The translations under genes were made by a program, and so were the position numbers. Under the pieces are notes generated by a model that saw nothing but the letters and a program-made list of their open reading frames with translations, was not told the origin of the DNA and made no database searches. Positions 8,581-15,743 of a stretch of 26,787 nucleotides of DNA are shown here, piece by piece; position 1 is the stretch's first letter; every line of letters begins with the position of its first letter. This stretch comes from an uncultured Treponema sp. (lineage in GTDB: Bacteria; Spirochaetota; Spirochaetia; Treponematales; Treponemataceae), in NCBI GenBank assembly GCA_946611835.1, contig CAMOEE010000005.1:1-26787 (forward strand), read 5' to 3'.

Positions 8581-9498
8581 ATGAAAATTTTACGAAAAAT
8601 AGCACTTTCGGCTGTCCTGCTTGCCGGTGCAGTTTCATTCTCATTTGCAGATTCCAGCATTTCGCTTTCGCCGGATTCCATCAGCGACGGTATCGATGAT
8701 TTTGCCAGGGAACTTGGCTTCTCCATTCCTCAGGCGGCCGTCCAGCAGAATGTCTATGCGGAGGCCTTTATCGGAAAGGTTTTCCCGGCTCTTCCGCCAC
8801 ATTTTGCCGTCGGTATTGACGCAGGCCTAACTCACCTTAACACGAGCGGTCTTGCAAAGGCTGCCGACAATCTCGGAATCAGCGGCGTAAAGAATGACAT
8901 GTATCTTCCTGTCTTCAACGCTGACATCCGTATCGGAGGCGTAATTCTTCCTTTTGATGTCGGATTTTCTTTCATGACCCTTGATGTCGGTAAGCTCAAC
9001 TCAATGGATGTCGATTTTACAGCCGAATACACGACTTTTGCATTCGATGTCCGATATGCTCTTCTTGAGGACGGCCTTCTTCTTCCGGCAGTCTCTGTTG
9101 GCGGAGGATATTCTGTAAACAAAGGTTCTTTCGGAGCAAGCAACAGCAGTGCTGAGGCAAATGTAGATTTTTCTGTACACACCTTGTACGCTCAGGTTCA
9201 GGCTTCAAAGACCCTTAACATTCCTGTCGTAAAGATTGGCTTCACTCCCTTCATTGGCTTAAGGGGGCTCATCTCTAACTACACGAATGACTGGTCTTGG
9301 AAATACAATGGAGCCATATCCGGCAAGGGAAGTGCATCGTCAGACGGCTTCGGCGGCTTCCAGCCTCAGATTTACGGCGGTCTTGGCTTCAACTTCGGTT
9401 TCTTCCAGCTCACGGCCAGCATCTGTGCAGACTTGAGGCACATCGGCGGCGAATCAAGCCTCTGGAGCAGTGCCTTTAGCTTCAGATTCAAATTGTAA
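8581..9498 (+). CDS. Predicted outer-membrane beta-barrel protein
   Basis: This 305-residue protein has a clear Sec signal peptide (MKILRKIALSAVLLAGAVSFSFA, cleaved about residue 23). The mature part is rich in alternating hydrophobic and aromatic/glycine strands (GGVILPFDVGFSFM, TTFAFDVRYALL, VVKIGFTPFIGLRG, IYGGLGFNFGFFQLTAS). It ends in an aromatic strand, AFSFRFKL, as barrel proteins do. I do not recognise a characterised family. Similar unnamed barrels occur in treponemes. ATG 8581 is preceded by AAGGAG (8570-8575); the upstream ATG at 8536 is in frame but has no such site and would hide the signal peptide. A TATACT at 8542-8547 could be a -10 box, with no convincing -35 box. Confidence 0.75.
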   Translation: MKILRKIALSAVLLAGAVSFSFADSSISLSPDSISDGIDDFARELGFSIPQAAVQQNVYAEAFIGKVFPALPPHFAVGIDAGLTHLNTSGLAKAADNLGISGVKNDMYLPVFNADIRIGGVILPFDVGFSFMTLDVGKLNSMDVDFTAEYTTFAFDVRYALLEDGLLLPAVSVGGGYSVNKGSFGASNSSAEANVDFSVHTLYAQVQASKTLNIPVVKIGFTPFIGLRGLISNYTNDWSWKYNGAISGKGSASSDGFGGFQPQIYGGLGFNFGFFQLTASICADLRHIGGESSLWSSAFSFRFKL

Positions 9499-9521
9499 AG
9501 AATTTGAAATCATGTCATAAT
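9493..9521 (+). promoter_or_regulatory. Predicted promoter of murG, probably leaderless
   Basis: TTGTAA (9493-9498), a 17-bp spacer and CATAAT (9516-9521) give a good sigma-70 promoter that overlaps the stop of the preceding gene. Transcription would begin about 9528, next to ATG 9529. Neither ATG 9520 nor 9529 has a Shine-Dalgarno sequence, so ATG 9529 on a leaderless mRNA is the best reading. Confidence 0.5.
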
Positions 9522-9528
9522 GGTGCGT

Positions 9529-10665
9529 ATGAACGATTCAAAAATACGCACTGTTGTCTTTGCGGGCGGCGGAACCGGCGGTCACATTTACCCAGGTCTT
9601 GCCGTCTGTGATGAGCTTCGTGCCCTATCAGAAAAAAACAATCAGAAAATAAAAATTGTCTGGCTCGGTAATTCCAGCGGAATGGATAAAAATCTTGTGG
9701 AAAAATCCGCTTCCGTTGACCTCTTTGTAGGAATCCCCAGCGGAAAATTCCGCCGTAATTTCTCCCTGAAGAATTTCATCGACCTCTTTAAAATCTTCGC
9801 GGGCCTGGTAAAATCCTTTTTTGTCCTGCTCAAACTCAGGCCTCAAGTCCTTTTCTCAAAGGGTGGTTTTGTAAGCGTTCCCCCCTGCATGGCGGCCTCT
9901 TTCCTTAAAATCCCCGTTTTCACACACGAGTGCGACTTTACGCCGGGCCTTGCCACAAGATTGAATTCAAAATTCGCCACAAAAATCCTTGTCTCTTACA
10001 AGGAGACAAAATCCTATCTTCCTTCAGACAAGCGGGACAAGGCTCTTGTGACGGGAAATCCCGTTCGTCCGGTTTTTTATAATACAAATCCGGAAGAGGG
10101 CAAAAAATTCCTTTTCAGCGATCGGAGCGACTATAATCCTCAAAAGCCAATCCTTCTTGTCCTTGGCGGAAGCCTTGGCGCCCATCAGATTAACGAGCTT
10201 GTCGCAGAAAACCTTGACTGGCTTACAGAGCGCTTTAATGTCGTCCATCAGTGCGGTGCAAAAGATGCCGGCTCAATGCCAACAAATCACCCGGGGTATT
10301 TCCTGCATCCTTTCATCTACAAGGAGATGAGCGATGTGATTTCTGCGGCCGACATAGTCTTAAGCCGGGCAGGGGCAAACTCAATCTGGGAATGCTCTGT
10401 CCTTGGAAAACCTATGGTCCTCATTCCTTTGTGCGGAAGCGGAACCCGTGGAGACCAGGTTGACAATGCTCATTTCTTTGAGGAGAAGGGGGCCGCAGTC
10501 GTTCTCCTTGGTGAATATGCCGAGGCCGATTACTTAAAATCAGCCCTGGAGCGCATGAGCGACCCGACATTCCGCATGAACGCTTCCATAGCATCAAAAT
10601 CCCTTTCCCAAGGGAAAAGACCCGCCCGGAAAATCGCAGAGCTTGTCTGGGAGGCCCTTAAATGA
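9529..10665 (+). CDS. murG: UDP-N-acetylglucosamine--lipid I transferase (MurG)
   Basis: MurG transfers N-acetylglucosamine to lipid I at the inner face of the membrane, giving lipid II. The 378-residue product has the N-terminal glycine loop FAGGGTGGHIYPG (11-23) that defines the family. It also has VLFSKGGFVSVPPCMAA, THECDFTPGLATR, a second-domain start LLVLGGSLGAHQINELV, and the donor-binding SRAGANSIWECSVLGKPM followed by IPL. I prefer ATG 9529 (MNDSKIRTV) because the promoter -10 box overlaps the in-frame ATG at 9520, which would then be outside the mRNA. The stop codon overlaps the start of cvpA in ATGA, so the genes are translationally coupled. Confidence 0.95.
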   Translation: MNDSKIRTVVFAGGGTGGHIYPGLAVCDELRALSEKNNQKIKIVWLGNSSGMDKNLVEKSASVDLFVGIPSGKFRRNFSLKNFIDLFKIFAGLVKSFFVLLKLRPQVLFSKGGFVSVPPCMAASFLKIPVFTHECDFTPGLATRLNSKFATKILVSYKETKSYLPSDKRDKALVTGNPVRPVFYNTNPEEGKKFLFSDRSDYNPQKPILLVLGGSLGAHQINELVAENLDWLTERFNVVHQCGAKDAGSMPTNHPGYFLHPFIYKEMSDVISAADIVLSRAGANSIWECSVLGKPMVLIPLCGSGTRGDQVDNAHFFEEKGAAVVLLGEYAEADYLKSALERMSDPTFRMNASIASKSLSQGKRPARKIAELVWEALK

Positions 10666-11144
10666 CATTCACATTCATTGACATTGTCTTTTTCATCATA
10701 ATTGCGGCCTTTGCCATAGTCGCCATGATTCACGGCCTCATAAAGGAGCTTTTCGGAAAGCTGGCCGTAATTGCCGGAGTCGTGGCTGGCTTTTATTTTT
10801 GTGGTCTCTTAGCCCCGCATATCGCAAAAATCATCAGGATTGCTGCTGTCGATGTGGTTCTTGCCTTCATCCTTATATTTATCACGGCTTTTCTTGTCGT
10901 AAAAATCATTCAGATTATAGTCGGTGCGATTTTCTCCGGCGAAATCATGAGGAGCCTTGACCGGGTACTTGGACTTGCTTTCGGTGCGATTGAGGGACTT
11001 CTGATTGTCTCCTGCATCCTGATTTTGCTCAAAGCACAGATATGGTTTGATTCTGATTCCCTCTTGTCCGACAGCACTGTGGCAAGGATTCTTCTTCCTT
11101 ATCTTTCTCAGCCAATCTCATATATCCGGGGGATGCTCGCATAA
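10662..11144 (+). CDS. CvpA-family inner-membrane protein
   Basis: A 160-residue protein with four predicted membrane helices (about 5-25, 30-50, 63-85 and 105-125). It has the CvpA pattern of a short N-terminal helix and G-rich turns (FFIIIAAFAIVAMIHGLIKE, then FGKLAVIAGVVAGFYF), and the LDRVLGLAFGAIEGLLIVSC segment typical of the family. CvpA was first linked to colicin V production in Escherichia coli; elsewhere the family is associated with envelope integrity and its molecular role is not settled. The gene overlaps murG by four bases at its start. Its stop overlaps the holB start by one base (TAATG), so it lies inside a tightly coupled operon. Confidence 0.82.
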   Translation: MTFTFIDIVFFIIIAAFAIVAMIHGLIKELFGKLAVIAGVVAGFYFCGLLAPHIAKIIRIAAVDVVLAFILIFITAFLVVKIIQIIVGAIFSGEIMRSLDRVLGLAFGAIEGLLIVSCILILLKAQIWFDSDSLLSDSTVARILLPYLSQPISYIRGMLA

Positions 11145-12364
11145 TGTTCGACAACCTTTTGTATCAGAACGCCTCGTCTCTCTTAAAAGATGACATATTG
11201 AATAACCGTTTGCCGGGCGCAATCCTTCTTTCAGGCCCCTCGTCAAGCGGAAAACTCACCTGCGCGCTTGAAATTGCCCGAATTCTTTCATGCTCGGGCG
11301 AAAATCCCTACAATCAGCGGGGACACTGGCTTTGTGAATGCCCCTCCTGCAAAAAAAACAAGGAGCTTTCGAACACGAATGTGCTCCTTGCAGGCCCCCG
11401 GGAATGTTCCCTTGAGATACTCGCCGCAAAAAAGGCTTTTTTACAGGCTGCCTTTGACAATTCAAGTTTCCTGACCGCCGTCCGCTATCTTTTTATCCGC
11501 TCGGTGCGAAAACTCACCATGCGTTTCTCCCAGGTCCTGTGGGAAGGCGACGACAAGCTGTCAAAGCTCAGCCCCATTATGGCTGCAATCGACGAGGACA
11601 TGGAAAAACTCAACCCGGAAAAGCCCTTGCCGGACTCAGAAAAGCTTGAGAAAATCTGTGACTCAATCATAAAGAACTGCGACAAGCTTGAGTCTGCTTT
11701 TATGTACGATTCCCTTCCAATCAATCAGATTCGCCGTGCCTCAGCCTGGGCTCACATGAAGTCCGTCTCCGGAAAAAAGATTTTCATCATCGAAAACGCA
11801 GAGAGGATGCTTGAGAGCGTCCGGAATGCCCTTTTAAAAATCCTTGAGGAGCCGCCCGAGGACATGGTCTTTATCCTAACCACATCGAACAGGGGAGCCG
11901 TAATGCCAACGATTCTTTCCAGGGTGCGCACCTACAGCTTTACCGAACGGAGCGCAGTCCAGCAGAAGGAAGTCGTCCAGCGGGTTTTTCATGCCCGTGG
12001 GGATGAGGAAAATCTTCTTATAAACGATTATCTCCAGCTTTTCCTGCCGGTTAAACCTGCCGAAATCAAAAAATCCGCCTCATCATATTTCAACCACCTT
12101 ATGAGCGGTCAGATTCCTCTTTCGGATACAGTCATAAAAGAATGCTCGGGCTTTGAGCCTCGTTTCCTTCTTAAAATCTTTCTGGTGAGTATCATGGAGG
12201 AGGCAAGGGGAAGCGAGCTGAGTCCCCGGAGGGCCGAAGTCTGTGCCAGAGTCGCCGAATTCTGCCGTGAATGCTACAATTCTGTCACCGTCTACAATAT
12301 TTCGCCGGCTGCCACAATCGAAAAGCTCTCCAGGGATTTGTCCGGCGTGAGAAGGAGCCTGTAA
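11144..12364 (+). CDS. holB: DNA polymerase III delta' subunit-like clamp-loader protein
   Basis: This 406-residue AAA+ clamp-loader protein would act in the complex that loads the sliding clamp. It begins with the family pattern LLYQNASSLLKDDILNNRLP and has a P-loop GPSSSGKL (31-38). A zinc-module-like set of cysteines follows (Cys50, Cys64, Cys66, Cys69). The core NAERMLESVRNALLKILEEP is followed by FILTTSNRGAVMPTILSRVR. The last residue of the usual SRC motif is Val here, as in some delta' proteins. The insert between about residues 100 and 200 makes it longer than the usual 300-350 residues, and the remaining C-terminal region is poorly conserved. It is followed one base later by the kinase gene. 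Confidence 0.85.
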   Translation: MFDNLLYQNASSLLKDDILNNRLPGAILLSGPSSSGKLTCALEIARILSCSGENPYNQRGHWLCECPSCKKNKELSNTNVLLAGPRECSLEILAAKKAFLQAAFDNSSFLTAVRYLFIRSVRKLTMRFSQVLWEGDDKLSKLSPIMAAIDEDMEKLNPEKPLPDSEKLEKICDSIIKNCDKLESAFMYDSLPINQIRRASAWAHMKSVSGKKIFIIENAERMLESVRNALLKILEEPPEDMVFILTTSNRGAVMPTILSRVRTYSFTERSAVQQKEVVQRVFHARGDEENLLINDYLQLFLPVKPAEIKKSASSYFNHLMSGQIPLSDTVIKECSGFEPRFLLKIFLVSIMEEARGSELSPRRAEVCARVAEFCRECYNSVTVYNISPAATIEKLSRDLSGVRRSL

Positions 12365-12365
12365 A

Positions 12366-13607
12366 ATGAAGGAATTTTCCCGCCGTGTCTCACAAAAGCT
12401 GGATAAGCTCACCCCCATGCAGATTCAGCAGCTTGTCGAAGACTGCTATTCCCAGACAGAGATTTTTGATTCTATCTTCCAGAGTCTTCCTTCAGGCCTT
12501 ATCATTGTTGACGAGAACTTCTGCCTCATAAAAATCAACAAGGCGGCAGAGCGCTATCTTCCCTTCAAGACAAATCCCGAGGAGCCAAAGGAAAAATCCC
12601 CGGTCTGGAAGATAATCGACGACGAGGAAATCTCAAAATTCCTGCAGAATGCCTTTGAGGCTGACAAGACAAATATTTCTAACGAATACACTGTCGCCAC
12701 CGCGTCCGGTTCTGCCCGTTTCATCGATTTGTATGTCACGCCCCTCGTTCAGAACCAGAATCAGAACAAGAATCTGATTGGCTCAATCATCCGAATCGAC
12801 GATGTTACCGAAAAACGCAACCAGGAAGTCCTTCTTCACCGCATGGAAACTCTGGCCGGCCTTACAAATGTTGCCGCAAGCGTTGCCCACGAAATAAAGA
12901 ACCCTTTGGGTGCCATTTCGATTCATATCCAGCTCATGCAGAAGGCCTTAAAGAAAAAGCGTGATGGAGACGGGCTTCTTCCGCCCCCAAAATACGCCGA
13001 GGACTACCTTGATGTAATCACCCAGGAAATTGAGCGGCTGAACAAAATAGTCGTGGATTTCCTTATGGCCGTACGCCCAATCTCAGCCAACCTGGAGCTG
13101 GCAAACCCAAACAAGATTCTGGACGAATTCATCTCTTTCTTCATGCCGGAATTCAAGGAAAAGCACATTCAGCTTGATTCGGAACTGTGCGGCTCTGATG
13201 TCCGCCTGCTTCTTGACTCTAAGCTTTTCCGTGAGGTCATAGTTAATCTTTCCCAGAACGCAATCTCTGCAATCTCGAAGAAATTCGACGACGAGGAGGG
13301 GCGGATTAAGGGCCGGATAAGCATAAAAAGCCGCATAGAGAACGAGCGCTACATCCTGACCTTCTCCGACGACGGAATCGGAATGGACGAGGCCACGGCC
13401 GCCCGGGTTTTCGAGCCTTACTTCACCACAAAATCCAACGGAACCGGTTTAGGGATGGCCATGAGCTACAAAATCATCAAGGAATTCTCCGGCGACATAA
13501 CGGTCTCTTCGGCTCTGGGAGAGGGCACGGTATTCACGATTTCCCTGCCAGTGCCCCAGATGGAGCGCAAGCTTATTGAATTCAAGGACTGCACGGTCAG
13601 AAACTAG
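12366..13607 (+). CDS. Soluble PAS-domain sensor histidine kinase (NtrB/AtoS type)
   Basis: This 413-residue cytoplasmic kinase has no membrane helix. A PAS domain fills about 33-150 (IFDSIFQSLPSGLIIVDENF, IIRIDDVTEKR). The dimerisation and phosphoacceptor helix is VAASVAHEIKNPLGAISIHI, with the phosphorylated His at 175. The ATPase domain has the N-box NLSQNAISAI (294-303), G1 DDGIG (335-339), the F-box FEPYFTTK and G2 GTGLG (359-363). The layout matches NtrB/AtoS kinases, whose partners are usually sigma-54 activators. No response regulator gene is adjacent, since the next gene encodes an OmpA protein, so its partner is elsewhere. It starts one base after the holB stop and probably belongs to the murG operon. 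Confidence 0.92.
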   Translation: MKEFSRRVSQKLDKLTPMQIQQLVEDCYSQTEIFDSIFQSLPSGLIIVDENFCLIKINKAAERYLPFKTNPEEPKEKSPVWKIIDDEEISKFLQNAFEADKTNISNEYTVATASGSARFIDLYVTPLVQNQNQNKNLIGSIIRIDDVTEKRNQEVLLHRMETLAGLTNVAASVAHEIKNPLGAISIHIQLMQKALKKKRDGDGLLPPPKYAEDYLDVITQEIERLNKIVVDFLMAVRPISANLELANPNKILDEFISFFMPEFKEKHIQLDSELCGSDVRLLLDSKLFREVIVNLSQNAISAISKKFDDEEGRIKGRISIKSRIENERYILTFSDDGIGMDEATAARVFEPYFTTKSNGTGLGMAMSYKIIKEFSGDITVSSALGEGTVFTISLPVPQMERKLIEFKDCTVRN

Positions 13608-13664
13608 CAGAAATCATTCTTTGAAAAATATATAAAAATATCCTAAAAAAACCTTAAAATATCT

Positions 13665-13693
13665 TTGACAGATGGCAAATTGTTTAGTATCAT
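13665..13693 (+). promoter_or_regulatory. Strong promoter of the OmpA-family gene, probably leaderless
   Basis: A perfect TTGACA -35 box (13665-13670), a 17-bp spacer and TATCAT -10 box (13688-13693) place the transcription start about 13700, exactly the A of the start codon. The bases before the ATG (CATTTCTAT) carry no Shine-Dalgarno sequence. Confidence 0.7.
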
Positions 13694-13699
13694 TTCTAT

Positions 13700-15061
13700 A
13701 TGAAAAAGACAATTTTGCTTTCATTTGCATTATTTTTAGCAATTCCTCTTTTCTCAGAACCGGTTTTCTTTGCCGGCCTTCATGGGGATTTCTCTCTCCC
13801 CGGCATAACTACTTCCGAAAAGGTCTGGGGCTATGGCGGCGGAGCCAATGCCGAGCTTGGTGCCTATATCGGTAACTTCTCCACGGGCCTCCTTGCCGGT
13901 TTCTCAACTGTAAGTGACTCAGGCTCCCTTGTCGAAAAAGTACAGGAAATCAAAGTCGGGGCACAGGCCGGCTTTACCATCAATAAAGAGCACCTGTCTT
14001 TCCTCCCCAACTGGATTGGCTTAAGGCCCAATATTGCCGTCCTTGCTGACATTTATAATGCAGAAGGATACCGCTCTCAGAGCAAAAAGACTCTTGGTCA
14101 AAACGAAAAGTCCGACGGCATTGCCTTCGCAGGAGAGGCGGCATTTTTCATTGACTTCATCAACCTCATAAAGAGCGAGACCCTGCATGTAATTCCGGCC
14201 CTGGGCTACAGCGAGACAATCCGCCTCGAAGAAGACGGCCCTATTTTCTCAGGCCGTGTCTCACTTGGCCTTCGCGTCACATACACGCCTAAGAAAATCG
14301 ATTATGACGCATGGCTGGCGGGCCTCAGCGGCGGCTCCCTCATGGTCAAAGCCCCGACCCGCTCAAAGCTCTTCTGTCCTGACGGCGACGGCGTTGACGA
14401 TATCGTCGAATTTGACATCACCAGCGACGCAGACAAGCACGGCGGGGTTGCAAGCTGGGAATTCCGTGTTTACGACCCTGGCGACAACCTCTTCTACAGC
14501 CAGAAAGGCAAGGGCGAGATACCTGGCGACTTCGTATGGAGCGGCGAGAGCATCAACGGAGATGCTGTTGAGAGTGGATGTCTCTATCAGTATGTATGGT
14601 ACATCAAGGCAAGGGATAATTCCGACGGATTCGTTCCTGGCCTGATTACAACAGGAATTATGATTCACGAGCGTGACGGAGCACTCACATTCTCCCTGTC
14701 TTCTATCCAGTTCGGTCCTGATACAGCAGGATTCGACAAAATTACCGAGGAACAGCTCAAGCGCAACCACGAACTTTTGGATCAGGTTGCCGAAATCCTC
14801 AAGAAATACTCTGATTACAATATCACCATCGAAGGCCACGCAAACAATGTCTCTGGCACTGAGCGTGAGCACCTCAAGGAACTTCTGCCTCTCTCTCAGA
14901 AACGGGCAGAGACAATCAAGCGTGAGCTTGTCAAACGAGGAATCGAAGCAGGCCGCATGACTCCTGTAGGACGAGGTTCAGAAGTCACGATTTCAACCAA
15001 GAAAGAAAACTGGTGGAAGAACCGCCGTGTTGAATTCATCATGGTCAAAAAGGGGGAATAG
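13700..15061 (+). CDS. OmpA-family outer-membrane/peptidoglycan-binding protein
   Basis: The 453-residue protein has a signal peptide (MKKTILLSFALFLAIPLFS). A barrel-like N-terminal region (about 20-215) is followed by a FlgD/Ig-like domain (about 218-320, with FCPDGDGVDDIVEFDI and GCLYQYVWYIKARDN). The C-terminal OmpA domain (about 330-450) would bind peptidoglycan. Its markers are LSSIQFGPDTAGF, YNITIEGHANNVSG, LSQKRAETIKREL, RMTPVGRGSE and NRRVEFIMVK. In the usual OmpA motif an Asp and an Arg contact diaminopimelate; here the Asp position is occupied by the GHANN segment and the Arg by NRRVEF. Treponemes carry similar signal-Ig-OmpA proteins. It is followed three bases later by a lipoprotein gene and is probably the first gene of a three-gene envelope operon. 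Confidence 0.9.
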   Translation: MKKTILLSFALFLAIPLFSEPVFFAGLHGDFSLPGITTSEKVWGYGGGANAELGAYIGNFSTGLLAGFSTVSDSGSLVEKVQEIKVGAQAGFTINKEHLSFLPNWIGLRPNIAVLADIYNAEGYRSQSKKTLGQNEKSDGIAFAGEAAFFIDFINLIKSETLHVIPALGYSETIRLEEDGPIFSGRVSLGLRVTYTPKKIDYDAWLAGLSGGSLMVKAPTRSKLFCPDGDGVDDIVEFDITSDADKHGGVASWEFRVYDPGDNLFYSQKGKGEIPGDFVWSGESINGDAVESGCLYQYVWYIKARDNSDGFVPGLITTGIMIHERDGALTFSLSSIQFGPDTAGFDKITEEQLKRNHELLDQVAEILKKYSDYNITIEGHANNVSGTEREHLKELLPLSQKRAETIKRELVKRGIEAGRMTPVGRGSEVTISTKKENWWKNRRVEFIMVKKGE

Positions 15062-15064
15062 AGC

Positions 15065-15730
15065 ATGAAGAACATCAAGAATAAATTTATCCCTTTACTG
15101 ATTTCAATTTTCGCAGCAGTAACTCTCGGTCTTTCTGGCTGCATGGATTTGTTTGACGATAGTGAAGTTTCGACAGACAGAGATGTGAAATATAATGTTA
15201 CTTATAAGGACGGTGTCGATGGTTCTATTACTGTTCCAGTTGATGATAAAAATTACGAAAGTGGAAGCCCTGTAACCATTGATTCAATGGTACCGGTGCG
15301 AAGTGGCGGCTATACATTCATAGGTTGGAAAAAGAGCGATGAGTCATCAGACAAACTTTACCAACCTTCTGAAGTCTTTATTATTGATGCAAGTGTAACT
15401 CTAACTGCCAATTGGAAAGAGAATACTATTGGTGGTGGTATTACCCTTGATGCTACTGAAGAGAAAGATAAAAGTCTTTACCTAGTAGCTGTTGCAGATG
15501 GTACAAATATCACAATAAAATGTGCTGCTGATTATACATATACTTGGTATATTGATGGAACACTTACAAATGTAGGTACTGGTGTAGAAATCGAAGAGGG
15601 TGGTATAAAGAAAATGAAATTTACATACCCTATCCCATCTACATTAAAAAAAGGTTATGTGGATATTACTTTGCTTGCGTATGCAGCTGGAAAGACTTAT
15701 TCAGAAACCTTCTATGTATTACTAAAATAA
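15065..15730 (+). CDS. Lipoprotein with one InlB/Listeria-Bacteroides repeat
   Basis: A 221-residue predicted lipoprotein with signal MKNIKNKFIPLLISIFAAV and lipobox LSGC (Cys26). Residues 42-117 match the Listeria/Bacteroides (Flg_new, InlB B-type) repeat: KYNVTYKDGVDGSITVPVD, the IDSMVPVRSGGYTFIGWKK core, and the ending VTLTANWKE. The remainder (about 120-221) looks like a beta-sandwich. It probably sits in the outer membrane or periplasm and mediates binding. A purine run GGGGG precedes the ATG. The spacing (3 bases after the OmpA gene) suggests co-transcription. Base composition is clearly AT-richer than the OmpA gene, a sign of different origin. Confidence 0.78.
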   Translation: MKNIKNKFIPLLISIFAAVTLGLSGCMDLFDDSEVSTDRDVKYNVTYKDGVDGSITVPVDDKNYESGSPVTIDSMVPVRSGGYTFIGWKKSDESSDKLYQPSEVFIIDASVTLTANWKENTIGGGITLDATEEKDKSLYLVAVADGTNITIKCAADYTYTWYIDGTLTNVGTGVEIEEGGIKKMKFTYPIPSTLKKGYVDITLLAYAAGKTYSETFYVLLK

Positions 15731-15743
15731 TAAGGAGATGATT

